A stretch of 42,140 bases of DNA from Branchiostoma floridae (taxonomy: Eukaryota > Chordata > Leptocardii > Amphioxiformes > Branchiostomatidae), in contig NC_049993.1 in NCBI RefSeq assembly GCF_000003815.2, forward strand, positions 4,464,211 to 4,506,350. Reading direction: 5' to 3'. Under the pieces are notes generated by a model that saw only the letters and a program-made list of their open reading frames with translations, was not told the origin of the DNA and made no database searches. This document shows positions 12,890 through 24,133 of the stretch, one piece after another. Made by a program: the position numbers and the translations under genes. Every line of letters begins with the position of its first letter. Within the stretch, counting starts at the first letter, position 1.

Positions 12890-13026
12890 TTTTTGTTCTT
12901 ATACTTGCTTACTTTGCAGCTGCGCTGTACTATTTACAGTACAATAAAAAAAAATTGGGGGGGGGGGCGCGGGCGAAAATTGATGCTTGTGCGGATGTTA
13001 TCCATATAATCAATTCAGCATGGCCT
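12890..13026. mobile_element. Partial Harbinger-like MITE
   Basis: A poly-A/poly-G junction beside an AGTACAATAA segment, and a right end GGATGTTATCCATATAATC...GGCC, match parts of the element at 33678-34123 in inverted arrangement. Only one terminal repeat is clear, so it is probably a decayed or deleted copy. Confidence 0.45.
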
Positions 13027-13503
13027 TTAAAGGTAAAATTGGGGTTTAATCGCAAATTGGCGCAATTTAGCGCAGTCCAGTGACATATCTGCTGTATGAG
13101 CAGCTGTGACACAGAGACCTTTGACCTTCGAAGATATGATATGACAATACGGAACAGTATTGAAGTTGATTTTTGGTTACGACTCTGATATTGAGGTTTT
13201 GTATATAAACTCTTCTGTATGTCTGATATTTGTATATCTTGTTTTATTCATCCTTATTATGATATCATTCGATACATCTCTGCATATATGCTGAGTTTCT
13301 GTAATGTAACTAATGTTACAATTTTTCCTATGTTCTATACCCTCAAAGTTTAACAAGATATTGTAGTCGCTACCCGGATCTTTTGAATACAGAAATAAAT
13401 AGATTAATGAATGTGATTGACTACTTCGTTGCTGCTGACTGTTTTCTTTCTCCTGCATGCAAATAATGTCCCAATGCGACAGCCCTCTAATAATGACGTT
13501 ACT

Positions 13504-16500
13504 TTAAGTGGCAGGTTCGCTGGGCCCATTGTTACTAGATCTGCCACTTTTCTTGCATCTGAAATGAAACCATTCCAGAAAAGAGATCACCATGGCAACA
13601 CCTGTTCCAAGCATGAGATAGAAGAATATCCCATCCAGATGCTCCAAGTCCAATACACCGTCTCCTTCTTTTGAACCAGTGTAACATTTGTACTTCTTCT
13701 TGTTCAACCACCTGTGAAACAATGAAACAGTTGGATAAGTCTACAGCCTAAATCATCACTGCTCCGAAATCTGTTGGTTTTACGTTGTCATACCTATTTT
13801 ACGGTGGTTAGAAAACTGACCATTTCATTCCACGTTTGGAAACCTTATCGTCCTGTACCGTGCAAGAGCTTTGCTCATTTAACTCGGTAATCACCACGTA
13901 ACAAGATCAAAGGGGACGAAAGGTGTGCACTCCAAGGTTATTGATCACTTCTCCCCAAGTCGGAAAGTCTGCTCACTGAGAGTGAAAATTAACTGGCGCA
14001 AGAGTAGAAGCCCAGATTTCGAACACCGCGGTACCGGTGTGACAACCGGGGGGCGAAATCACTAGCGATCTCGCCCCCCCCCCCCCCCCCCCGGGGCGAA
14101 ATCACTAGCGATCTCGCCCTCCACGGCTAGTGATCTCGCCCCCCTACCTCGCCCCCCTTTAGCGATTTCGCCCCCCCCCCAAAAAAAAACGGGTTTACAT
14201 GACATTTTAGAAGTTGATTGGTATAAATCACAAAATGCAGTTTCAGAATGATATAAGTACACGAGTTTGATACATAACTCCATTCATAGTATCAATATTA
14301 ACGTAATTACATGGTAATAAGATATTTGAACTTGTTTCAGACAAGGAGGGTTGGGTCCCTTGTATTCCCATTATTGCATATACCTGAGTCTTGACATAAG
14401 ATGTATTTCATTGTATTCACCTGTCCTCAAGCAACCTATAGATCTCCAATATGAAGTCTCTACCATGAAGTGACCACAAAAGAAATATGTAATGTCTTTA
14501 TTAATTATGCAAATATTAGGTATTAATTAGAATAACGCACATTTTGGGATATGCACCTGGCCAAGGGATATCTTCACCTCCAACATGACTGTTTTTTCTA
14601 GTATTTAGGAACTGATGCATTTACCCGTGTTTCTTAAGACTGGTACTTTACCACTGTTTGTGTAGCATTTAGCAACAGCTATATCAACTTGCGCGTATAG
14701 ATAGTGTTTATAATGAGAAACTATTATTCACGTGTGTTTTTGTTAGTGCTTTGGAAATGTTTCCAACACAAGAAAGAAAACACTGTGACAAATTGAAAAC
14801 ATATAGCTGACGTATTCCGTACCATAGACGGTGTTGATTTATACATTCGCAGTAGCACTGTTTTTATGCCACCTCAGCTGCAAAAAAAATGAATTGTCTT
14901 TTTCATTTCAATGTCATGTTTGCACCGAACAATATAGTATCAACTTTCGAGGTATGACATCTTACGGTACGGTAATAAGGTGCCATATAGGTACCAGGTA
15001 GCACACCATATACGTTACTCCCCAGGTGCAGTATAGTACCAGGTAGCAAGTTTAGCAAATTCACCTGTTCTGAAGTACGTCCATCTGCCCGTTATCTACC
15101 ATGTCCATCAGGGCCTCGTTGACCTCTGCCCGGTAAGGTGAATCAAGCGGAAACGGAAGTGCCGACTTAAACTTGAAGAAGTACTCGTCGGTGAGGATGA
15201 CCATGTCGCACCTCTCGTTGAGGATCTCGTACTCGAATGTGCCGGTGGGGGAGATGAAGATAAAGTCGCCCTTGACAGCGCGCTCAAATGCCTGACGGGA
15301 CTTGTTGAAGAGAACCTCATCTGCGAAGGACACGATGGGACCACAACATTTTTCACGCTTAAAGGACACTAAAATAAATCAATGAATAGTGAATAATGAT
15401 ATATGAATGATTTAACAGAACATGACAAAACATTATATCACTGTTGTCATGAATAAACAAAATAGTAAATGACACTCCCAAATATGACATTGATATGGTA
15501 ATTTGACCATATATGTCTATCTAATATTACCGATGGTCTTCTTTCATTTGCTCCATTGGGTTACTCTCCAAGCAGAGGTTATGATCGGGTGTTTTTGACG
15601 TTTATAGTCGATTTTATTGGGCTTTCTAAGCCGGCGGACTTCAAGAAACATGACAAAATAGCAAGTTCGATAAAAACGACCAAAAACGTCAAAAACAGTC
15701 AGAGCCTAACCACTGCTTGGAGAGTACCATCAGTTGTGGGTAAGACAAAAATCTTTTAACATCAACTTCATGGTTATGTAAGCATGCTTGTATAGATGGC
15801 TTTACCTGAATTTGTGTCGAGATATCGACCGATGGTCTTAAAAGGTTCCTCCTGAGACTTCTTCAAGAACTTGACGAAGGTGTATCCCTTGTAGGTCCCA
15901 TACGGCACGTCCGTCTGACGAGCCAGATCAGCCAGGCTCCTGATGCTCCGCTCAGCTGAAGGTCTGGACAGGAAGGCAGCTAAGTTGGCTGGAGAAGAAC
16001 AACATGTTGTAAGCGGTGAAGGGCGTTATCAAAACTATAAACTATAAACTTATTTCCGTATACACTTACACTTGTGATAGACATACTAAAAAACTTGGTC
16101 AGTGCCCGGACCCTTTTTTTTTCAACTTGAAATCATCTATGTTCTTAACAGAGAGCTGGCCCACATAGACTGGCACAGGCACGTTTGACCCGTTGCTGAC
16201 GTCACACTTTCGTATCATTTCATGATACATAGCCTTTGGGTAATTTCAAGCGCTTTACATTGTGTACGAAAATAATTTTACTACGCCGATTACCGTTACA
16301 GATGTTCATACTCCTTCTAAGTATTGTAAATATTCCGTGCTTAATTAACGTCGCCTATTCCAGTGCCTCTTTCTCGAACTAAACGCTATTTGCCAACCTT
16401 CAATGTTTGACGCAGGATCAAGATGAAATTGCATTGAGACGTCGTTTCTTCATTTCTTTGAAGGTCCTTATCACCTACCGGTGTAAGACGCGATGATAAC

Positions 16501-19500
16501 CAGTATGAAGAACCACCAGGTTCCAGCTATCACTCTTCCTGTCGCTGATCGGGGTAGAAACTCCTGCCCTTGGCTCACAGCCGCTCCATAAGAAGACCTG
16601 TAGTTGATAAAACACTCAATATGTACAGATATCTACCAATCACGAGAACACTTCTGTAAACCACACTCTCGAGTGCTGCACATCCCCTCTTACTACACTT
16701 GTGTGGTGTGATCAACTGTAAATAAACTCAGATGCTCATAAAGGATACAGACCACATTTAAAATTTTCAATCTCAAGAGGACACATGCCAACGCAGAAGA
16801 ACAAGGAAGTCTTGGTTTTGACAGCTTTTCTTTTAATTTGGCGTGCCAAATTGTAACTCAATAGATTTTTAAAAAAATAGTCTTTTATGGAACCACTTGC
16901 ATTACTTTCTGAATCATCATCGTATATATGAGAAAGTGTCGCTTTATGAAAAGTGGGATTTATCAAAAGCTATAAATGTCAGGAAAGATGTTTCATGGGG
17001 ATGTTTCACGGTCTTAACGTGCACTCGAGAGATTTAATAAATCAACCTGTCGGACCAATAAGCGACTCGACGACTTCACACGTCTGATTATCAGAGTACT
17101 CAACTTACCAGAGACTGTTGACGAGGCTGAGGTTGTCTGCCTCCTCCTCTGACACCTCTCCCCGCCCAGCTGCCTTGGACCACTCGTACGGGTTCAGACG
17201 GCCGTTTGCCGCCATGACAAGACTCACTCCCACAGCGGCGGCCACAAATGAGAACCACACCTGTGGTTGGGAAATGTGTAAGATATAAAGATCTTTGATT
17301 GGGAACGTACGTACTAGTCTTGATACCATGGTATAGATTTAGAAACGAAGAAATGCAGTAGAGCCATATCACACTATAGCTATATCAACCATCTGAAATT
17401 CCAATTGGCGTTTCTATTCAATCCCGATGTAAGCTTAAATGCCAAACAATATGAAAGGATAAGAAGTTGTACTACAAACAAGTTTCATATTACGGCCGAT
17501 GGTATAGGAATTGGGGCCTGGAATTAGGATGAGTACGACGAATCCCAAAATGGATACTATAACATATCATTACACGCTACTCCCCATGATAGGTCTAAAT
17601 AATGATAAAACGTTCGACAAATCTTGGATTATTAGAATTCAAACTGTAAGCGTTTGATTCTCATTGATGGAAAAGGACATATTATTACCATAATCGTTAC
17701 CATATATAAATATCCTTATCATGTCGCTAACATATATAAATGTGTTACGTATGCAATTTGCATGAATGCGTATCATGTCATTTGCATATACATATAATTA
17801 GCATATGTTATGATTATTGCCTGCCTCTTGAATAACAGATATCATCCTGTTGGCTACAAACTACTGACTGGTATGTTTATGTAACAATTGAAAATTCTAA
17901 TATTCACCTCTCTAGAAAATGGTTTCAAAAATTCGAAGATGCCTTGATCCCGCAGACGATTTGGCTTCTTCATGGTGAGGAAGTACCCGCGTGTGGTGAG
18001 TGGAATGGAAAACTCTATTTGTCCGTGGTACCGAGGGCGCATGGGAATTCCATTCAACACCAGGTCATACTGTGTGCAGAAAGAGGTCAAGGGCCTAATT
18101 AAGTAAAAGCCTACAGGTAACTGATTCGTTCTGTCGGCCTTTGTAGAAAATTGTTTATATTTAGTGCTAGTGGCACAGGAGGCAGCAACAAGGGACCCTT
18201 ATTTTACCCCCCCCCCCTTCCGAAAGACTAGTGCCGCCCCAACCGAGATAACCTAGTTAAACCAACCAAGGATTGAACAGGAGTCTCCCAACTAATTCGA
18301 ACCAGGTGCTCAACTGTGAGGCTGATACCAGTTAAACTAAAGGGACATCCCTGCATGTAGATGATGATATGATGCAGAAACAGATCAACAAACGTGAGTA
18401 CAAACGTGATTTCGTTGAATAGCCATGGTGGACGTAGCAATTTCCGTGGACTTCCTTACAATTAAACAAATGGAGATGCAATAGTGATGATGATAGTCTG
18501 AGAGTCACAATGTTGCACTAACCTTCCCTGAATTGAGTGTAGTCAGTAAATTCCCGCTGCCACCCACCCCCGTGATGTCCCAGGTGAAGTTCAGGCGCGA
18601 AGCCAGCATCTCCAGCAGGTCCACAAGATAGCCGTGGTACGGATTGGACCCAACCTCACCACTTTTGTCTGGTTTCTTCATGAAGAATGGTTTGCTCTGC
18701 AAGACGAGTTCGATATAAATGATAATGATATCACTTATAGTTACCAAAACGTCAAAAACTGAGCCATACAAAACTGCATAAAACACCTGCGGTGTTAAAA
18801 TAGTCAAATGATACGGCCCTAGTAGGTTATAGTTTTCCATCACTAAATCTTAAACCTGCGATTACGTATTCGTTACTTATAACAATGTCCGATGGCATGT
18901 GTGAATTAAAGAAAAATGGCACAAATTTCCAACTTACGAAAACGCCATAGACATGAAGGTGTCGTCCCGATAGTAGGTGAATGTTGACGGGTCTCTGCCA
19001 TTTGTGATGAAGCAATGTCGTGCCTTCCGGGTTCCAGGTCCCGACCTACGGAGAAAATGACATGTGTACATGTCAATCAGACTTGTACAGATATAGCCGT
19101 GGTGACACGGTCGATCCTTGGTAGGTTAAACCTTGCAACCAGCTATTCCCGATGATGATAGTAACTGCGTTTATGAATAAATAAACTGTTATTTGCATCA
19201 AAGGGCAAGAGAATCACACAAAAGCAGCATTCGCGAGCTAAAGTGGACTATGATTTTGATATAAATATTTCAAAGATGATCTACTTTACAAAGTATTCAA
19301 TTTAGATAGGTAATTACCTGCTTGGACTTTCCTTGAAGATGTTCATGGATGTAGACCGTCGCATTCTTTCTCTTCCCGCAGCTATCAAAGGACACTTGGC
19401 CACTGAATCCCAAAAAGTCATTCTGGAAAACAGTATGCTGTTACTAGGATGAGCTTATCTAAGTTGGAAAGTCACATGGTCAAACTTCACTGATGAGAAC

Positions 19501-22500
19501 AGAACAATTTACCTCACCTCGGGTATATAGTTTTTCAATCCGGTACGGCAGTTCAGGCTTCCCTGAACCAAGTCACTCTTATCCGACATCCGTGAGTACC
19601 CCGTGACAAGGTCCGGAGACAGGCTAGACACGAGCTTGACTGCGTCCAAAGCCAGCCGCGTCCTGTAAGACAGCTGTCCATCAGGTGCATCACGTCCCCA
19701 GGGTGGGGGTGTCTCAGGGAAGGGGCGAAGCAGGGTCAGGAGGGCTCCACTGTTCCGTGCACTCTGCAACTGACTTTCATGGACATCCTGCAGAAGTAAA
19801 TTGGAATTTACCCATAGCGGTATTTGCCGGGTAAGGCTGGTAATGTTTGCTTTTCCATTACCATACTTACCCGGCAAATACCGCTATGGGTAAATTCCAC
19901 TTTTCTTTCTTAGGCATCCGTTTTACTACCCAGTCCCATTCCAATATACGTGTACAAACATCAGCGATCTCCCTATTAAGTTAAAACTTCCAGCCACTTC
20001 ATAACATTTCTTCATCTTGTTTGGCAATGGGTTGACCAGGAATAAACAGTAAAACAGATATAGAGCCTACCAAAATGTACGGTAAATCAAGTCGCAAGGT
20101 ATCCGAGAATGAGTAAGGATTTCGCTACATGCAGCTCGTTCCTTCAGCAGTAAACTAAATCTTACTGTAATGTGTACTCACGAAGCTTGTTACGATCCAG
20201 CGGCTGTGCGGCGTAAGCAGCAGCATGTCGGCAGCCTGTTGGGAAATAAAGACAACACAAACTTGCGATATGCAAGCCAGTTAGAAGTGCCAGATACTGA
20301 TCATGTCACCAGTGGTTAATGACTTACACATTTACTAGAACATGACATTTCTATTATATAAAACGTCAAAGACGTAACTCGCCGTTGAATGTTTGACCAT
20401 ATCTCTGGTCTTCTTTGGGATGTTGACCTGAGGGTGATTTGATTATTCTCTACATACTATTTATTACCAAACTGAGACCCTTTCATGAATCCACGCTAAT
20501 CAACAGAAACGTTTTGATCTCTGACCTTGTCCAGGATGACCTCCACTATATCCTCACTTGTCATCAGAAGCACGTTCTTTCGCCCGGAAGTGCTGACGTC
20601 ATACAAAATGGCACCCAGAGCGTTGCCGTCCTCCTTGTCAGGTGGAATATCCTGAGACCAGAAGTGAAACATTCGGGAGGCTGCTTCATTCAACATGGCT
20701 TCAAAGCAGCTGTAGAACTCTGCAAAATGGTGAAAAAAATTGTGATCAGGTCAAACAATCATTGGGAGCAGTGTTGTCTTGGTACGTCTATGTGAAATTA
20801 TCTCAAATGAAAGCTTTAAGAACAACTAGTACTAGTTCATTTATTCACTGCACAGGTATTTGTTAGGCTCAACCCACCTGACCGTTTGTTGTACAGCATA
20901 TACGTCTCCCTCCAGCCCANNNNNNNNNNNNNNNNNNNNNNNNNNNNNNNNNNNNNNNNNNNNNNNNNNNNNNNNNNNNNNNNNNNNNNNNNNNNNNNNN
21001 NNNNNNNNNNNNNNNNNNNGTGTATCCGGATCCGGTTGTACATGCGCACGACCACGGGAGCCAGCTGTGGTCCGTCTGCAGCTCCGCAGGTACAGGGTGA
21101 GGGGAGGGGGGTCATCAGAATCAGGGCGTGCAGTCGGTCCTGTTCACGAGCTGGAGAGTAAAGAAGTCACTCGAGCATGCGCAATATATGAACGAAAATA
21201 AATTTACATTAACGTCTAAATAGAAATTCCTCCTGACCAATGATTCTAAAACCTCATTCTACCCACTCTTGTATTATGTAGATTAGACTGCACTGTAGTT
21301 ATATACCAGTAGCATTAGATGGCATACTTTGTACCTTGTGCAATTGTTTAAGTTAGTATTATGTACAATTTTACTCTGACATATGATATTCGGAAAACAT
21401 ATTACTTACCCCCTTACATTTGTAAGCTTTGACGTTATCTTTCAACAGCTTCATGAAACAACAAAATTACGTTGTGACATGTCGACACTTAACTTTTGGC
21501 CTTTCCCCATGGCATTGACTCGGTTCATGCAAAAAGATTACAATGGCCTTTCACCTAGGTGGGAAGGACACCCTGGGGTACTTTTATCAAGCTGAAAGCC
21601 GGTCAGCGTCAGGTCCTTGCTGCTGTTGAGGCTACGGGCGCTAGACGTCATCGCGGCAAGTAAGCCCTCTTCGCCATCGCCATAGAGAACTCCTATAACC
21701 GAAAAATAGCACATTAAGATTTGGTGATGTTGTCAGGGTTTTCGTTCCTGTGTTATGGTGGTTGTCCTCAGAGACCAGACCTTTTCCTGTGCGTTATGCT
21801 CTACTAAAGCTAACTACGTTTTCGGAATTCAAAGTCACCATATGTATGTTAAAGCAACAATTGATATGCAGCGTGCAGCACATCTGAGTAAAGCACTAAG
21901 CTTTGGGTGTTTTGCCACCTTAAAGAATAGAGATGATAAAGCTGAACCCTATTCAGACCGGGCTTTTTTTGGTCATCCCTGGACCGGGGGGGGGGCTTTT
22001 GAGGCCCTCCACTTCTAAGTCCTCTAACTCTCGAACGACGTGCCGTAAGGCCACCAAATTTTCAGGACATTATATCGACATAATATCTGACAAGTAAATG
22101 ACGTTTGATGTTACGTTGACGTAAGATGACGTAATTATGACGTCATCAATTTGATTATATTGGCCAGACCCATGAAAAAAGGGTATTCTCAGAAAACTTC
22201 AAGTTATACTACAAAAATGTAACAATAAGTGCAGATAACAGAATAATAATGTTTATTACGACTTGTATTGCCAATAGCAACATCGATGACGTCATAATGA
22301 CGTCATAAAATGACGTCATGCACATCTAAGATACGAGATAGGCTCCGCCATATTATATCCACCACCATGAATTTTTAAAACTTCTTTTTTTGCAACAAAT
22401 AATCACAAAGGGCAATGGAAATAGACTAAATTCATTCATTTAGATGGTTTTGATTAAAAAATACCAGGTAGTTACAAATTTTAAGGGCAAATAAGCTTGT

Positions 22501-23280
22501 TATTCTTGATCTGGCCATACGGTCCGCCATCTTGGATTTTGGGCTGATGACGTCATCAAATTAGCATAATTTATGCATACATAATTATGAAAGATATGCT
22601 AAGTAATATAAGATTTTATTTATGTAACAAAATAGCAGTAATATAGCAAATAAATGTGAAAAATACATTGTTAGAACCAAAAATAGTGATTTTTGGCAAA
22701 ACTGCCTGTCAGCAAACGGTTGCCATGGCAACACGAAAAAATGGAAAATTTGTCAAACTTCGCAAAATTGTTGCCAACAATATTTTAGGAAAACTCACCA
22801 AATTTGGCGGCTTTAGCGTAAGGCGTTCTGGCGTTATAGGACATCGAAGTTAGCGCGGGCCTCAAAAGCCCCCCCCCCCCCGGTCTGAATAGGGTTAATC
22901 ACTTTTAACAGCGTTGCTATACACGGTACTGTCTCGCGACACGTACGGACTATAGTAGTATCATACACAGTAAACACTACACTACACGGTGTGGAAGGAA
23001 TAACCTGGATATGCTTATGTTGTGCTGTTTTCAGTTCTGACACAGTTTTAAGCTGGGTGACTGTTACAGACTGTACACAATCTCATTCTGAAAATACAAT
23101 ACAAACACACACACCCTCCCGCCATGCCCAGCTAAAAAGCCTGTTATTGAGGCTACCTGGTAACTGTATTTACCTACCAACGTTCAACCGCTTGCCGTCA
23201 CCCTGGCAACTACAGAGCAACACCAGGAAGATCCCGACAGTCCAGGCAGTAGGGGCATTGTGACAGCTTAATGCCGCCAT
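13504..23280 (-). CDS. Ionotropic glutamate receptor-like gene, copy B (15 exons, one interrupted by assembly gap)
   Basis: Exons in coding order: 23280-23178, 21692-21555, 21150-20878 (contains 100 Ns), 20719-20526, 20235-20182, 19787-19518, 19422-19318, 19045-18938, 18696-18523, 18069-17908, 17260-17109, 16597-16479, 15988-15806, 15320-15065, 13711-13504. All junctions I read are GT-AG and in phase; the product would be about 826 residues if the gap equals the copy C segment. Order: signal peptide, amino-terminal domain, S1 (exons 9-10), M1 (VWFSFVAAAVGVSLVMAANG), pore loop, M3 with SYTANLAAFL over junction 12/13, S2 (exons 13-14), M4 (exon 15), short tail. Pore reads YGAAVSQGQE, so Ser sits at the usual Q/R/N site. 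In exon 3, one base is missing relative to copy C beside the gap, which shifts the frame; assembly error and real lesion are both possible. Its introns are the most transposon-swollen of the array. Confidence 0.9.
14047..14180. repeat. C-rich palindromic repeat cluster in copy B intron 14
   Basis: Units of the form GGGGCGAAATCACTAGCGAT followed by CTCGCCCC occur twice in direct order (from about 14049 and 14093), followed by an inverted piece (GGCTAGTGATCTCGCCCC) and a GCGATTTCGCCCC piece. A 19-C run lies between the first two. Each unit is close to self-complementary. Confidence 0.6.
15564..15724. mobile_element. TA-flanked foldback element in copy B intron 13
   Basis: Ends CTCTCCAAGCAG and CTGCTTGGAGAG are exact complements; a longer imperfect match continues inside (TGTTTTTGACGTTT on both arms). 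TA dinucleotides flank both ends, as for Tc1/mariner insertions. Length 161 bases, non-coding, absent from the same intron of copy C by eye. Confidence 0.6.
16479..16597 (-). other. Copy B exon 12: pore loop and M3
   Basis: Encodes the M2 pore loop and most of M3. It starts by completing the Trp codon split from exon 11 and ends in SYT plus one base. The first two bases of exon 13 complete Ala and give SYTANLAAFL, the signature gating motif of iGluRs. Pore residues are GAAVSQGQE. The equivalent exons are 28146-28264 (copy C, GAALYQGHE) and 38630-38748 (copy D, GAAVCQGQE). The length is 119 bases in all three. Confidence 0.9.
18160..18346 (-). mobile_element. tRNA-derived SINE in copy B intron 9
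   Basis: Reading from 18346 downward the minus strand has a tRNA-like head: GTCCCTTTAG, an A-box TAGTTTAACTGG (18327-18339 region) and a B-box GGTTCGAATTA (18293-18303), with tRNA-like spacing. The head is followed by an unrelated body ending GGGGCGGCACTAGTC and CGGAAGG. The acceptor ends do not pair as in a real tRNA, so it is a SINE and not a tRNA gene. Confidence 0.6.
19803..19898. mobile_element. Perfect hairpin (33-base arms) in copy B intron 5, beside the exon 6 acceptor
   Basis: Arms 19803-19835 and 19866-19898 are exact reverse complements over 33 bases (GGAATTTACCCATAGCGG at the left start). An inner 7-base stem (19839-19845 with 19856-19862) closes a 10-base loop. The left arm starts only 16 bases from the first base of exon 6. 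Copy C has no hairpin in the same intron, so it looks like a recent insertion. Confidence 0.85.
20920..21019. other. Assembly gap (100 N) inside copy B exon 3
   Basis: Exactly 100 Ns, a conventional unknown-size placeholder. Compared with copy C exon 3, about 81 bases are missing between flanks CCAGCCCA and GTGTATCC. They should encode the RVLDMFPSPEQLATMLFDV region of the amino-terminal domain. Confidence 0.95.
21947..22894. mobile_element. piggyBac-like non-autonomous element in copy B intron 1
   Basis: Ends CCCTATTCAGACCGGG and CCCCGGTCTGAATAGGG are inverted repeats, and the arms continue with a G-run then CTTTTGAGGCCC. The right flank is TTAA (22895-22898), the left flank TGAA (21943-21946), consistent with a TTAA target whose left copy mutated; CCCT ends plus TTAA are piggyBac-type. 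It is 948 bases with no transposase frame. Intron 1 of copy C is 527 bases and that of B 1485, so the size difference is explained by this insertion. Confidence 0.75.
22138..22555. promoter_or_regulatory. Five TGACGTCA octamers inside the piggyBac-like element
   Basis: Perfect CRE-type palindromes at 22138-22145, 22287-22294, 22298-22305, 22311-22318 and 22548-22555; the middle three are spaced 11 and 13 bases apart. TGACGTCA is the known CREB/ATF site. Whether they act on copy B is unknown. Confidence 0.5.
23178..23280 (-). other. Copy B exon 1: start codon and signal peptide
   Basis: A 103-base exon encoding MAALSCHNAP... with hydrophobic core TVGIFLVLLCSC, ending in phase 1 before a GTAGGT donor. 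It is almost identical to copy C exon 1 (32925-33027) and structurally equivalent to copy A exon 1 (8213-8306), whose end HGNARDIHVG corresponds to GDGKRLNVG here. The position of the signal peptide fixes the 5' end of each coding region. No in-frame ATG upstream is supported. Confidence 0.85.
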
Positions 23281-24019
23281 CTTTTCCTGCTACATGAGAC
23301 TGGATACAGAACAGTATGACAGGCCTTTATATCTGTCACCGCGGCCTCACTGAAACTGCAGCAATTTGTTGCGCCAAACTTAATGTTTGTATGGTTGAAC
23401 GATTTCTGCGGGGCCAAATCATGAGTGACGTATCTGTTCATCAGTAAAAGCCTTTGGTCCATTACGGTTTTGTGTATCTTATCTTGTATTTAACCCATAG
23501 CGATTTCTACTAATAACTTGACCCCTTGCCGCTCGCACTTTTCTGTACATTTCAAGAGGAAAACTAATTCGCCAGTTGATTGACGTTAATTATGATGTAC
23601 CTCCTGTTCTTTTAAGATGGAGCAGATTGGTTTTGTGAAATTCACACTTTTGTTATCTCATCTCAATCGCAAGCAGAGTACAAATTGAAAATCCCTGACT
23701 GTTCATGGCTGAATCTATGACAATCGATGATAAAGACATGGTGGCGAGATATAATTTTGGCTTTTTCGTCGCTCCAAAAAAAGGGATGTTTCAATGTCTC
23801 CACCTTAGTGGGGAGATAAACGCCTTCATTTCTCATAAATGTGCCAAATGATAATTAAAAATAAAACATACAGCGTACATATATTCAGTTCGCGAGCTGC
23901 AATTTGCCTAATTTGAGCCCCGATTACCGCTTACTCTGGCGCTATTAGAGCCGGGCCCAATCCATTGAACAGTAATAGACCGCATCAGGCCGGAGCGGTG
24001 AATGGTGGCTTACGTGAAT

Positions 24020-24027
24020 TATTTATA
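24020..24027 (-). promoter_or_regulatory. Candidate TATA box of copy B
   Basis: The minus strand reads GGTTATAAATAATTC about 740 bases upstream of the copy B ATG. It lies inside a block (about 23885-24040) that is conserved in the other two spacers. A TATA box here implies transcription toward copy B and a long or spliced 5' UTR. This is a motif and conservation inference only. Confidence 0.4.
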
Positions 24028-24133
24028 ACCTGAACACTAAAAGAGTAGGTGTATATCGCAGCTGAAGGGTGAAGGATGAAACATATCAAACTCAGTCAAG
24101 CATCTCACTTTTTTTTTTGTTTACGTTTATAAC

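Larger units (their letters stand above)
8307..13503. other. Spacer between copy B 3' end and copy A 5' end
   Basis: No exon recognised. It carries the inverted-repeat element at 9808-10224, a conserved upstream block at about 12085-12240 shared with the B-C and C-D spacers, a second shared block at about 12420-12500, and a partial Harbinger-like MITE at about 12890-13026. Reading frames here are short and unlike the receptor exons. Confidence 0.65.

Noticed and set aside
18278-18346. A tRNA gene
   Set aside because: A and B boxes are present but the acceptor stem and T-arm do not pair properly and a SINE body follows.
20439-21201. Plus-strand reading frames across copy B exons 3 and 4 (and the same at 31122-32085 in copy C)
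   Set aside because: They are the antisense of conserved receptor exons with clean splice sites on the minus strand.
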